A stretch of 29,725 nt of DNA from Thermodesulfovibrio sp. (GCA_027050975.1 JALUAR010000267.1:1-29725); one strand, 5' to 3'; shown: positions 1 to 8,145, numbered from the stretch's first letter. The notes: generated by a model from the letters alone, not told the origin. Translations and numbers: made by a program.

Positions 1-656
1 TGGAAAGAGAGGTAAAAATAGATAATCTCATTCAGGCTGTTGTCAATGGCGAGGCGCAAAAGGCCGTTGATTTGGCTGAGAAACTTATCAATAACGGACT
101 TACCATAGAGAGTCTCATTCATGACGGTTTGACCACAGCCCTACGTTCCCTCAATATAAAATGTACTCACGAAGAGTTTAATCTCCTTGAGATAATGCTT
201 GCTGGCAGGGCCATGATGGCAGTGATGGACAATGTTGTGGCAAAGTATCTACCAACGACGTCCCAGGTGAAGCCTGTTCCTGAGAAGACCGTTATTCTGG
301 GGACAATAGAAGGAGATATTCATGAACTGGGGAAACATGTTGTAAAGATGCTTCTGAAGGCTAACGGCTTCAGGGTGATAGATATCGGCAAGGATGTGAG
401 AGCCATAGATTTTGTGAAGACGGCGATTAAAGAGGGAGCAGGCTATATTGCAGTGAGCAGCCTATTGACAACGACAATGCCCTATATAAGAGAAATAAAG
501 AAGTTTCTCACCAAAGAAGGCAGAGACGATATAAAGGTAATCGCAGGTGGTGCAGCAGTGCAGCAGGCCAGTACAAAGGACCTCAATGTGGATTATGTTG
601 CGAAAAATGCCTTTGATATCCTGCATTATCTCAACAACATCTGTATAAAAGTTTAG
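1..656 (+). CDS. Corrinoid (B12-binding) methyltransferase subunit, MtaC/MtbC type, 5' end cut by one base
   Basis: Carries a methyl group on a cobalamin cofactor between two methyltransferases in the cytoplasm. The frame is open to the left edge and bases 1-2 read TG, so the start is most likely an ATG whose first base lies just outside; the TTG at 72 is an internal leucine. The N-terminal part is the four-helix cap (roughly residues 5-90). The Rossmann B12 domain follows, with the lower-ligand motif GDIHELGKHVV (D-x-H-x-x-G), an SSLLTTT segment and a GG loop (AGGAAVQ), all standard for the family. About 218 residues is normal length. It is 60 bp upstream of a HemE/MtaA-type methyltransferase, its expected partner. 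The substrate-specific MtaB/MtbB-type subunit is not in view and may lie upstream. Confidence 0.9.
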   Translation, partial: EREVKIDNLIQAVVNGEAQKAVDLAEKLINNGLTIESLIHDGLTTALRSLNIKCTHEEFNLLEIMLAGRAMMAVMDNVVAKYLPTTSQVKPVPEKTVILGTIEGDIHELGKHVVKMLLKANGFRVIDIGKDVRAIDFVKTAIKEGAGYIAVSSLLTTTMPYIREIKKFLTKEGRDDIKVIAGGAAVQQASTKDLNVDYVAKNAFDILHYLNNICIKV

Positions 657-716
657 TCTATTGGACAGCCTGATTAAGTAAGGTATTGCTCAAACTATTA
701 GACTCGAGGCATTGTC

Positions 717-1736
717 ATGACCTCTTATGAGAGACTACTTACAGCAATAAAGGGAGATATTCCTGATAGAACCCCTGTGGTTCCCGAGGTCTTTGGTGTT
801 ACGGCAAAGATCAGCGGATACAGTATATATGAATATGTTACAGATGGAAAGAAGATGGCCGAGAGTCAATTAAATGCAAGAAAGGCCATTGGTCATGACA
901 TACTCTTTGCTTTTGCAGACCTGTCTGTTGAGGCGGAAGCCATAGGATGTCCTCTTGTTTACCAGCAAGATGCCTATCCAACCGTTAAGGAGCATATTCT
1001 GAAGGATGCTAACGATATAAAGGAAATAAAACTTCCTGAACCTTCAAAAGATGGCAGGATGCCCGTACTTCTTGATGCCTGCAGGATTCTCCGGGAGACA
1101 GTAAAGGATGAATGTATCATAGCAGCATCTGTTATGGGGCCTATCAGTATAGCAGCGCAGATAATGGGACTTGAGAATTTTCTGTTCCAGATGGTTGATG
1201 ATCCAGATGGTATAAATCAGGTCCTGGATTTTGCTGAAAGAGTTGTCATAGATTATGGTAAAGCCCTTATCAGGGCCGGGGCCCATTGTCATGTGGTATT
1301 CGATCCTGTTGCCTCGCCTCTTGTCATTCCACCTCAGTTCTTTATTCAATATGAGGTGCCGCGACTGAGAAGGATGTACGAGGCATTTAATGCAGAGGGT
1401 TCTCAGATTTTCTGGATAAGCATTGCAGGAAACACAAAGAAGATACTGCCTTATTTTAAAGAGTCAGGAATAAATATTGCCACTGTAGATTATGTTGTTT
1501 CCCTTTCCGAAGCATTTGAACTTGGCGGTGGTATTGCTCTGAACGGAAACATTAAACCCTACTGCTTCGTAAACTGTACTCCGTCAGAGATAAAAGAGGA
1601 GGCAAAAAGGTGTCTCCTTGATGCAAAGGGTAGGGTCAATTATACGATTGGTTCAGGATGTGAGGTTCCCATTGATTCTGATATAGAGAATATCAGGGCA
1701 GTTGTAGAGGTAGTGGAAGAATTTAATCCAAACTAA
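717..1736 (+). CDS. Uroporphyrinogen decarboxylase (URO-D)/MtaA-family corrinoid methyltransferase with altered zinc site
   Basis: A 339-residue TIM-barrel protein of the HemE/MtaA/CmuA superfamily. MtaA-type enzymes move methyl from the corrinoid protein to a thiol such as coenzyme M. The opening MTSYERLLTAIKG and PDRTPVVP, and the late GSGCEVP, match the family. Zinc methyltransferases use H-x-C plus a distant Cys; here the first two are replaced by Ser235 and Ala237 (ISIAGNT), while Cys315 is kept. Classical zinc-thiolate activation may therefore be lost, or the acceptor differs. The gene lies between the corrinoid protein and a two-component system with only 11 bp to the kinase, so it may act in sensing or in an unusual demethylation route. 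ATG start preceded by a weak GAGG. Confidence 0.82.
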   Translation: MTSYERLLTAIKGDIPDRTPVVPEVFGVTAKISGYSIYEYVTDGKKMAESQLNARKAIGHDILFAFADLSVEAEAIGCPLVYQQDAYPTVKEHILKDANDIKEIKLPEPSKDGRMPVLLDACRILRETVKDECIIAASVMGPISIAAQIMGLENFLFQMVDDPDGINQVLDFAERVVIDYGKALIRAGAHCHVVFDPVASPLVIPPQFFIQYEVPRLRRMYEAFNAEGSQIFWISIAGNTKKILPYFKESGINIATVDYVVSLSEAFELGGGIALNGNIKPYCFVNCTPSEIKEEAKRCLLDAKGRVNYTIGSGCEVPIDSDIENIRAVVEVVEEFNPN

Positions 1737-1747
1737 AAGAAGTTTTA

Positions 1748-3112
1748 ATGACTCCTGAAAGGGGCAGGAAAGAAAGATCAGGAATGCAGAAGGACAGCCT
1801 CAGGCAGCAGTGGACTACATCTGCACTTTCAACCGTTATTAAGCTTAGTAATATTATAGGCTTTCTTCCCATTAATCTTACTCAGACGTTATCAACTGTG
1901 GTTGAGGAGATATATAATCTTTATCATCCTCAGATATGCTGCATATACATGATTGGTGAGAACAAAGGTCTTGAACCTGTCTTCTTCAAAACATCAGATG
2001 GAACGAATCCTGATTTGCATATCAACTCAACTATTGAGGCCTGTGTTGCCTTAAGGGATTGCCTTGCGTATATCGCCTGTGCTGAAACAGTCTGTCCGAA
2101 CCGTAAGATTTCTGACGACAAATCCCTGTCTCATGTCTGTATTCCCATGGCAACGGGTAGCGATATCCACGGAGTGCTTTCCGTTACTTTTAAGCCAGAA
2201 AGGGTATTGGACCAGGATGAACTGAATGTGCTCCTTTCCATAACAAACCAAGCTGCAGCAGCTATTCACAGAGATCGTCTGTTTGAGAAATTGAGAAATG
2301 AAAAGGCGGAGATTGAACGGGCTTACCAGAAGATAAGCATTCTCAATGAAATGCTTAAAAAGAAGCTAGAGGAGTTGGAGGATACCCAGCAGAGACTGAT
2401 TCAATCAGAAAAGCTTGCTGCCACAGGAGTGCTTTCCGCTGGCCTGTGCCATGAGATCAATAACCCGATAAGTATAATCCTCAACAGGATTGAATGTCTT
2501 AAAATGGAGGCAGACGAACTCGCCTTGCCCGCCGGTGTTCTGAAAGACCTTGATGTCATCTATTCAAACGCCGCAAAGGTTTCATCCATTGTGCAGGATC
2601 TCCTCATCTTCTCAAGACATCATCCCGTAAAATTAGAGTATGCGGATATAAGACCCCTGATCAAAAGGGTTGTAGATGTTCTTTATGAGGATCTCAGAAG
2701 AAACAATTGTTCTGTACATATCAATATTCCCCCTTCCATCCCTGCCATACATGGTGACACCGATAGACTGGAACAGGTATTCATAAATCTGATATCAAAT
2801 GCAATAGATGCCATGCCTGAAGGAGGAAATATTTATATAGATGCCGTGGTTTCAGATGAGAGACAGGGCTTTCTTGAGCTCAGTATAAGGGATGAAGGTG
2901 AGGGGATCTCGGAAGAGAATCTGCACAGGATATTTGATCCCTTCTTCACAACAAAGAAACTGGGCAAAGGATCGGGGCTGGGGCTGTCCATATGTTATGG
3001 AATAATCAAGAGTCATGGAGGGGAAATCAGGGTGAAGAGCAGAGTAAACAATGGCAGCGTATTTACCGTGTTTTTGCCTGTGAAAAAGGACAACAACACA
3101 GCGGAGAACTGA
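1748..3112 (+). CDS. Cytoplasmic GAF-domain sensor histidine kinase
   Basis: A 454-residue kinase with no membrane segment, so it senses a cytoplasmic signal. Order: a GAF domain (about 30-172) with cysteines 99, 105, 111, 116 and 131; a charged coiled coil (about 175-222); a HisKA domain with the phosphorylated His235 in GLCHEINNP; and an HATPase_c domain with N-box (NLISNAIDAM), G1 (DEGEGI) and G2 (GKGSGLGLS). The cysteine cluster could bind a metal, heme or FeS cofactor or be redox active (inference). An in-frame ATG at 1784 is an alternative start; neither has a strong ribosome site. It lies 4 bp upstream of its sigma-54 response regulator and directly after the corrinoid methyltransferase pair, suggesting coupling of methyl or cobalamin metabolism to transcription. 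Confidence 0.93.
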   Translation: MTPERGRKERSGMQKDSLRQQWTTSALSTVIKLSNIIGFLPINLTQTLSTVVEEIYNLYHPQICCIYMIGENKGLEPVFFKTSDGTNPDLHINSTIEACVALRDCLAYIACAETVCPNRKISDDKSLSHVCIPMATGSDIHGVLSVTFKPERVLDQDELNVLLSITNQAAAAIHRDRLFEKLRNEKAEIERAYQKISILNEMLKKKLEELEDTQQRLIQSEKLAATGVLSAGLCHEINNPISIILNRIECLKMEADELALPAGVLKDLDVIYSNAAKVSSIVQDLLIFSRHHPVKLEYADIRPLIKRVVDVLYEDLRRNNCSVHINIPPSIPAIHGDTDRLEQVFINLISNAIDAMPEGGNIYIDAVVSDERQGFLELSIRDEGEGISEENLHRIFDPFFTTKKLGKGSGLGLSICYGIIKSHGGEIRVKSRVNNGSVFTVFLPVKKDNNTAEN

Positions 3113-3116
3113 GTGT

Positions 3117-4499
3117 ATGCCTTCGGGAAAGATTTTCATCATAGAAGATGACATAGAAATGCTCGAGAATTATTCGAGGATCCTGAAAAGACTCGGATAT
3201 ACCTGTATTACGGAAAGTGACAGTCTGAAGGCTATTGAGAGATTAAGAATTATCTCACCGGATGTAATCCTAACCGATCTAAGAATGCCGAGCAAGAATG
3301 GTTTCGATGTTCTTAAGGCAGTCAGGGAGTTTAACGCAGACATCCCTGTGGTCCTCATAACAGCATTTGCGGATATTCCCACCACTGTTAAGGCCATAAA
3401 GGAGGGTGCCTTTGATTTTATAGCAAAGCCTTTTACCTCGGACCAACTCAGCATCGTTATAGAGAGGGCTTTGAAACAGAAAATGCTATCGGACGAAAAC
3501 AGGAGACTGAAGGAACAACTGAGGAAATCATCACCAAACAGGATAATCACTAACAGCCATGCAATGCATGAAATCTTAAAAGTGATAGACCGTGTTTCTC
3601 AGACCGATGCAAACGTTCTTATTACAGGAGAAAGCGGAACAGGAAAGGAGTTGATTGCAAGGATAATCCACTCTAAAAGCTCCAGAGCTGAAAAGCCCTT
3701 TATACCCGTTGATTGTGCAGCTATTCCGGATAATCTCCTTGAGAGCGAACTCTTCGGATACGAAAAAGGCGCCTTTACAGGTGCAAATACCTCCAGAACC
3801 GGTCTTTTCGAGGCTGCTCAGGGAGGCACTCTCTTTCTTGATGAGGTGGGTGAGATACCACTTCCAATGCAGGCAAAACTCTTAAGGGTGATTCAGGAAA
3901 GACAGGTAAGACCCCTTGGCAGTAACAGATTTATATCCATTGATGTCAGGATAATATCAGCAACAAACAGGGATATTAAAAAGAATGTCTCCGAAGGGAC
4001 CTTCAGGGATGACCTGTACTACCGTCTTAATGTTATTCATATAAATGTTCCGCCTCTTAGAGACAGGAAAGGAGATATCCCGGCTCTTGCTCTTCATTTT
4101 CTCCAGAAATTCGCACTCATGTATGAAAAGGATATAAGGGGAATCTCCCCGGATGCCATGGAGGTACTGGAGAATTATGCCTGGCCTGGTAATGTTAGAG
4201 AATTACAGAATGTTATGGAAAGGGCTGTCATACTCTGTGATGGCGACAGAATCAGTTTAAGGGATATACCGAGAGAGGTCTGTATGATGCCCGGGGCCTT
4301 GGCCTCAAAGAATCTCTCCTATAAAGATGCAAAGAAGGCTTGGATTGCTATGTTTGAAAAGGACTATCTCACAAATCTCCTGAAAAGCACATCATGGAAT
4401 ATATCCCGCGCTGCCGAGAAGGCAGGAATTAACAGAAGGACAATACACCGACTTATCAAAAGATACGGGCTAAGCCCTCAAAGTGAAACTGAGACATAA
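3117..4499 (+). CDS. Sigma-54-dependent response regulator, NtrC/ZraR family
   Basis: A 460-residue enhancer-binding regulator: REC domain (about 5-120) with phospho-acceptor Asp54 in ILTDLRMPS and the acidic pair DD11-12; AAA+ domain (about 140-380) with Walker A GESGTGKE, the sigma-54 contact loop GAFTGA and the R-finger region; and a Fis-type helix-turn-helix at the C terminus (WNISRAAEKAGINRRTIHRL). It activates RNA polymerase-sigma54 after phosphorylation, almost certainly by the kinase 4 bp upstream. Its stop codon lies inside the first of a run of GAGACA/TGTCTC inverted repeats, which are good candidates for its own binding sites. Confidence 0.95.
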   Translation: MPSGKIFIIEDDIEMLENYSRILKRLGYTCITESDSLKAIERLRIISPDVILTDLRMPSKNGFDVLKAVREFNADIPVVLITAFADIPTTVKAIKEGAFDFIAKPFTSDQLSIVIERALKQKMLSDENRRLKEQLRKSSPNRIITNSHAMHEILKVIDRVSQTDANVLITGESGTGKELIARIIHSKSSRAEKPFIPVDCAAIPDNLLESELFGYEKGAFTGANTSRTGLFEAAQGGTLFLDEVGEIPLPMQAKLLRVIQERQVRPLGSNRFISIDVRIISATNRDIKKNVSEGTFRDDLYYRLNVIHINVPPLRDRKGDIPALALHFLQKFALMYEKDIRGISPDAMEVLENYAWPGNVRELQNVMERAVILCDGDRISLRDIPREVCMMPGALASKNLSYKDAKKAWIAMFEKDYLTNLLKSTSWNISRAAEKAGINRRTIHRLIKRYGLSPQSETET

Positions 4500-4596
4500 C
4501 TGTCTCAAAAGAGACATTGGTGTCTCACCATGCTTTACTATATCTTTCAGTAGGCTCTCTCGTTTTATTATTCCTTTGATGAGACAATCCTGTCAC
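4490..4596 (+). promoter_or_regulatory. Phased GAGACA/TGTCTC inverted-repeat array, candidate enhancer sites for the NtrC-type regulator
   Basis: Half-sites GAGACA at 4491, TGTCTC at 4501, GAGACA at 4511 and TGTCTC at 4521 alternate in orientation with a constant 4-bp spacer, one per 10-bp helical turn. A further pair, GAGACA at 4581 and TGTCAC at 4591 (one mismatch), lies about 55 bp on. The best palindrome is TGAGACA-N4-TGTCTCA at 4490-4507 and overlaps the regulator's stop codon. Dyads of this size fit dimers of a Fis-type helix-turn-helix. No poly-T follows, so this is unlikely to be a terminator. Binding by the adjacent regulator is inferred. Confidence 0.6.
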
Positions 4597-4599
4597 AGT

Positions 4600-4811
4600 T
4601 AGCCTATTCACCCCCTCCATCATTTTATCTGCCATGGGTATGCATATGCAGGGATCTGTCGTTAACTCGTATAAGATAAATCTTTTAGAATCAATGAGTT
4701 AAAAAATTTCCATTTTTGCTGCTTCGAAAAGAGGAACGTTTCAGATGACAACGGCCTGGTCATTCTATAAATAGGCACAAAATTTGGAGAGCTTTCGGTA
4801 CGGGGAGAAAT
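4600..4811 (+). promoter_or_regulatory. Leader region of the crp/fnr-type gene; only weak promoter candidates
   Basis: AT-rich intergenic DNA with no ORF worth calling. The best sigma-54-like match is GGCAC-N5-TTGG at 4774-4787, which fails the invariant GC of the -12 element at one base. A second, weaker one is TGG...TGCA at 4635-4650. If the phased repeats upstream are enhancers, a sigma-54 promoter for the next gene would be expected here, but the sequence does not settle it. The ribosome site is GGGGAG just before the ATG at 4812; the 13-mer GTACGGGGAGAAA recurs before the universal stress gene. Confidence 0.3.
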
Positions 4812-5516
4812 ATGAACCAGGAAATAATTAAAGATCTAAAGGTTCTACCGCATCTGTCTTGTCTTAACGAGGATACTCTCATTAAGCTGGCCAGCATTGC
4901 CCGGCTAAGAGATATCCCACAGGGCTATATTTTATTTGAAGAACTCGAACCGATAAGACACTGTTACATCCTCAAAGAGGGCAGAATCAAACTGTATAAG
5001 ACATCACCTGAGGGTAGGGAGTTGATTATAAGGGTAGTGAATTCCATGGACTACATCTGTTGCGAGTCACTTTTTGACGAAGGGCTGCATATTATAAATG
5101 CTGTAGCCATGGAAGACTCCTCTGTTATCACTTTGCCTCTGGATAAATTCAGGGAGATACTAAGTGCCGAGATAGGCGGTATAGGTTTGAAGATCCTGGA
5201 AAGTCTCTCCAACGGAATAAAACAGCTTTTAAGCCTGATAGAGGATCTTGCCTTCAGGGATGTGGAGCAAAGGATAATCCTGAAACTACAACAGCTCGTT
5301 GATGAGGTATCTGTTGAGGAGGATATTGTTCCTCTTTCACTTACACATCAGGATATTGCATCAATGGTTGGTACTGTAAGAGAGGTGGTCTCCAGAACCA
5401 TGTCGAGGCTCAAGAGGGAAGGAGTGATTGTTCAGAGTAATGTTAGAGGGTTCAAGATACACAGGGGTATGCTTGAGAGCCACCTCATCAGGAGAGATCC
5501 GGCATTCAGGATTTAG
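4812..5516 (+). CDS. Crp/Fnr-family transcriptional regulator
   Basis: A 234-residue regulator: cyclic-nucleotide-type beta-roll (about 15-120), a long dimerisation helix and a winged helix-turn-helix (about 165-225). The recognition helix reads VREVVSRTM, with Arg190, Glu191 and Arg195 at the positions that in Crp contact a GTGA half-site. This agrees with the AGTGA-N6-TTACT sites found at three promoters in the window. It lacks the N-terminal Cys cluster of Fnr (cysteines only at 17, 51, 83 and 84). It is therefore not a classical FeS oxygen sensor; a DNR/HcpR-like heme or NO-responsive role is possible but unproven. It sits between the two-component system and two genes bearing the proposed operator. 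Confidence 0.93.
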   Translation: MNQEIIKDLKVLPHLSCLNEDTLIKLASIARLRDIPQGYILFEELEPIRHCYILKEGRIKLYKTSPEGRELIIRVVNSMDYICCESLFDEGLHIINAVAMEDSSVITLPLDKFREILSAEIGGIGLKILESLSNGIKQLLSLIEDLAFRDVEQRIILKLQQLVDEVSVEEDIVPLSLTHQDIASMVGTVREVVSRTMSRLKREGVIVQSNVRGFKIHRGMLESHLIRRDPAFRI

Positions 5517-5585
5517 TCCCTCATCGGTCCCAAAGCCCTCCTCTATTTCTACATTATTTTTATATTATGCAAGTCCTGTCAACGA

Positions 5586-5628
5586 AGTGACTAAAGTTAC
5601 TGCATTTCTCCAAAAAGTAGCTTAAACT
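5586..5628 (+). promoter_or_regulatory. Crp/Fnr-type operator plus -10 box upstream of the radical SAM gene
   Basis: AGTGA-CTAAAG-TTACT at 5586-5601 has Crp spacing (N6) and near-perfect dyad symmetry. A -10-like TAAACT follows at 5623-5628, so the site centre lies about 41 bp before the expected start, the class II activator position. The same layout recurs at 6893 and 28537. Regulation by the Crp/Fnr protein just upstream is inferred from proximity and its Arg-Glu-Arg recognition helix. Confidence 0.6.
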
Positions 5629-5676
5629 TTATCCAGACCCGGAGATAGACTCCACAGGCAAGTGAAGAGGTAAATT

Positions 5677-6897
5677 TTGATATCCCGTAAGGATCATAAC
5701 ATTGATGAAGTACCATATATCGTCTCCTGGAATCTGACCAGCAAATGTAACCTATCCTGTCCCCATTGCTATATAGACGCAGATCAGGAAAGCCCTTATG
5801 AACTCACTCCTCGGGAGGCCAGATTCGTCATTGACGAGCTCTCCTATCTGAATAACAGGATGATGCTTGTACTGAGCGGAGGGGAGCCGATGCTGAGAGA
5901 GGATATCTTTGAGATAGTAGAGTATGCCTCTGAGTCGGGTTTTATTACGGTAATGGGCTCAAACGGTACACTGCTTACTGAAGAACGACTCATGGCATTG
6001 AAGAAGGCAGGGTTGAAGGGAATAGGAATAAGTATTGATTCAACACTCCCGGAGTATCATGATAGCTTCCGTGGGATGAAGGGTACATGGGAGATGTCTA
6101 TAAATGCATTGAGGTCAGCCAAACGGGTAGGGATTGAAACACAGATAGATGTCACACTTACAGACAGCAACTGGGAAGAGATAGATAAATTTGTTCTGAC
6201 GGGAATCGAGCTTGGAGCAAAGGCGGTAAACTTTTTCTTTCTTGTCTGTACAGGCAGGGCAATGAGGACGGAGATATCCACAAGAAACTACGCCAGGGCA
6301 TTGGAGAGGATAGCAGAACTGGCAATGAAGGAAAAGAAAATCATGGTAAGAGCCAGATGTGCTCCTCATGTTTACAGGACCCTTTATGAAAAAGGGTTTC
6401 CAATTTCTGCAGGTACAAGAGGGTGTATGGCAGGCAGATCTTATATACGCATAGATCCCGAAGGAAATGTTACCCCCTGTCCGTATATGTCCCTGAACAT
6501 AGGGAATATAAAGGAGCAGTCATTAACCACCATATGGGAACATGCAAAGGAATTGAAGATTCTCCGTGAGGGCCGCTACAGGGGCAGATGCGGAATCTGT
6601 GAATACAGTGAAATTTGCGGCGGATGCAGAGCAAGAGCCCTTGTTGAAAAAGGTGACATCCTGGAAGAGGATTCATTATGTGACTACGAGCCCAAGGGCA
6701 GGGCAGAGCTCTTCCTCAATAAAGAGTTTGAATCCGAACTTCTGTGGGATGACGAGGCAAAAGAAAGAATAACAAAGGTGCCTCTTTTTATGAAGAGAAT
6801 GGTAATAAGAATAATCGAGGAAAGGGCAAAACAGAATAATATACGGGTTATAACATCGGAATTCATAGACAGTATAAAAAAGTTGTTCGTAAAGTGA
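5677..6897 (+). CDS. Radical SAM/SPASM protein, NirJ/AhbC-AhbD-like, with C-terminal PCP_red-like domain
   Basis: A 406-residue radical SAM enzyme. The SAM-cluster motif is CNLSCPHC (Cys24, 28, 31) in the NirJ/Ahb-like context WNLTSKCNLSCPHCY. A GGEP motif binds SAM. The SPASM region has Cys-rich stretches (RGCMAG, TPCPYM, RCGICEYSEICGGC, LCDYEP) for auxiliary clusters. NirJ acts in heme d1 synthesis and AhbC/AhbD in the siroheme-dependent heme pathway; which one applies cannot be told here, and no nirS is in view. The last about 50 residues resemble the PCP_red domain of protochlorophyllide reductase subunits. The start is TTG, chosen because GAAGAGG lies 6 bp upstream. The stop codon overlaps the operator of the next gene. 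Confidence 0.85.
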   Translation: MISRKDHNIDEVPYIVSWNLTSKCNLSCPHCYIDADQESPYELTPREARFVIDELSYLNNRMMLVLSGGEPMLREDIFEIVEYASESGFITVMGSNGTLLTEERLMALKKAGLKGIGISIDSTLPEYHDSFRGMKGTWEMSINALRSAKRVGIETQIDVTLTDSNWEEIDKFVLTGIELGAKAVNFFFLVCTGRAMRTEISTRNYARALERIAELAMKEKKIMVRARCAPHVYRTLYEKGFPISAGTRGCMAGRSYIRIDPEGNVTPCPYMSLNIGNIKEQSLTTIWEHAKELKILREGRYRGRCGICEYSEICGGCRARALVEKGDILEEDSLCDYEPKGRAELFLNKEFESELLWDDEAKERITKVPLFMKRMVIRIIEERAKQNNIRVITSEFIDSIKKLFVK

Positions 6898-6936
6898 CAA
6901 AAGTTACTGCAATCTTTTGTTGAAGAAATGTATTCT
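6893..6936 (+). promoter_or_regulatory. Crp/Fnr-type operator plus -10 box upstream of the universal stress gene
   Basis: AGTGA-CAAAAG-TTACT at 6893-6908, starting inside the stop region of the preceding gene, with a -10-like TATTCT at 6931-6936. Centre-to-start distance is about 41 bp, as at the other two copies. The conserved core over all three is AAGTGAC-NN-AAGTTACTG. Confidence 0.62.
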
Positions 6937-6959
6937 TCGAGTACGGGGAGAAAGAGGCA

Positions 6960-8021
6960 ATGAGAAAAATAGAAAAGATAATTCTCTGCTTCGACAATAG
7001 TGATCTGTCCCTGCAAGCATCCGATGTTACCCTTGCCATTGCAAGGATATTCGATGCAGAGGTTGTGGGTATCCACGGTTACAATGCCTTCATGCATGAA
7101 GGTGCCTTCAGGATCATGGAACCCATACTGCCTGAAAAGTATCAACGGGAAGAGGTCTTACAGAGACAGAGAAAACTTCATAACAGTCTCATCAATGTTG
7201 GGATGGAGAAAATATCCCTTTCCTATCTGAAACCCCTTGAGAAGACCTTTAAAGAGTCAGGTGTGACGTTCACCCCCCTTGTAAAAGAGGGTAAAAACTA
7301 CAAGGCAGTTGTCGAACTGATATCAGAGACAGACGGTGATCTTGTGATTATCGGTGCATCAGGATTTAACCAAAACGGTGACGGTTTTCTGGGAAGTGTC
7401 TGTCTGAGGGTGCTGAGAAGCTGCGACAGGGATTTCCTTGTTGTCAAAGGTTCGACAAATCTCAGCAGGTCAAGGATTGTTGTAGGACTTGACGGTAGCG
7501 CTTCAGCCGTTGAGGCCCTCAGGAAGGCCAGACTCTTTGCTGAGAGGCTGGATGCGGAATTGCATCTTGTCTATATCTTTGACTCGAAACTTCACAGAGA
7601 TATCTTCCAGCGTCTGAAGGATTCGGTAATTAATAATGAGGGGTTTTCCTTTAATTCAAAGGAGCAGGAGAGGCTTCATGATCAATTCATTGACAGGGGG
7701 CTTTCACAGGTTGGACGGATGATACTGGACAGAGCAGAACAGGAGGTCTTCGGTAATCAGCCGGGCCTCCATTTAGAATGGGGACCGGTTAGTGACAAAG
7801 ACAACCGTATCGCTGCAAAAAAGGTCCTGGAAGGGGCTGTATATAAAAAGATATGTGAGTATGCCAGTGAGGTTGGCGCTGATATGATCTTTGTCGGTAG
7901 AACAGGAAGACACTACATTGAAGGAATGGATATCGGTGCAACGGCAGAGAATGTTTTGAGATATTCACCCTGCAGTGTCTTTATCTCCAGACATCAGAAA
8001 TATGAGGGATGGAACATATAG
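6960..8021 (+). CDS. Tandem-domain universal stress protein (UspA family)
   Basis: A 353-residue soluble protein with two UspA folds. Domain 1 (about 1-162) starts IEKIILCFDNSDLS and ends with the nucleotide-loop-like GASGFNQNGDGFLGSVCLRV. Domain 2 (about 168-345) has VVGLDGSASAVEALRKA and GRTGRHYIEGMDIGATAENV. The G-x2-G-x9-G(S/T) pattern of ATP-binding Usp proteins is approximately kept. Such proteins help cells survive stress or anaerobiosis. ATG start with GGGGAGAAAGAGG upstream. It has its own proposed Crp/Fnr-controlled promoter, as expected for a low-oxygen or NO regulon. A short hairpin GAGGC-GTT-GCCTC directly follows its stop, without a U-tract. Confidence 0.92.
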   Translation: MRKIEKIILCFDNSDLSLQASDVTLAIARIFDAEVVGIHGYNAFMHEGAFRIMEPILPEKYQREEVLQRQRKLHNSLINVGMEKISLSYLKPLEKTFKESGVTFTPLVKEGKNYKAVVELISETDGDLVIIGASGFNQNGDGFLGSVCLRVLRSCDRDFLVVKGSTNLSRSRIVVGLDGSASAVEALRKARLFAERLDAELHLVYIFDSKLHRDIFQRLKDSVINNEGFSFNSKEQERLHDQFIDRGLSQVGRMILDRAEQEVFGNQPGLHLEWGPVSDKDNRIAAKKVLEGAVYKKICEYASEVGADMIFVGRTGRHYIEGMDIGATAENVLRYSPCSVFISRHQKYEGWNI

Positions 8022-8145
8022 AGGCGTTGCCTCATAAAGTACTCGGATGTAAGGGGGTAAGTATGGATGAAGAAAAAACTTGATAATGCTTTTCTTGAGT
8101 ATTTTAGGAACAAACAAAGATTTTAAAGAAGGGAGGAAGTGAAAA

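Noticed and set aside
4501..4526. TGTCTC/GAGACA hairpin as terminator of the first operon
   Set aside because: Short six-pair stems, no T-run, and strict 10-bp alternation with further copies fit protein binding sites better.
4774..4787. Sigma-54 promoter GGCAC-N5-TTGG before the Crp/Fnr gene
   Set aside because: The -12 element lacks the invariant GC and the resulting leader would be only about 13 bases, so it is kept only as a weak candidate and not called as a feature of its own.
6684..7145. 153-codon minus-strand open frame
   Set aside because: Antisense to the radical SAM and universal stress genes with no family features.
8021..8033. GAGGC-GTT-GCCTC after the universal stress gene as a terminator
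   Set aside because: A five-pair stem followed by ATAAAGT without a U-tract; too weak.
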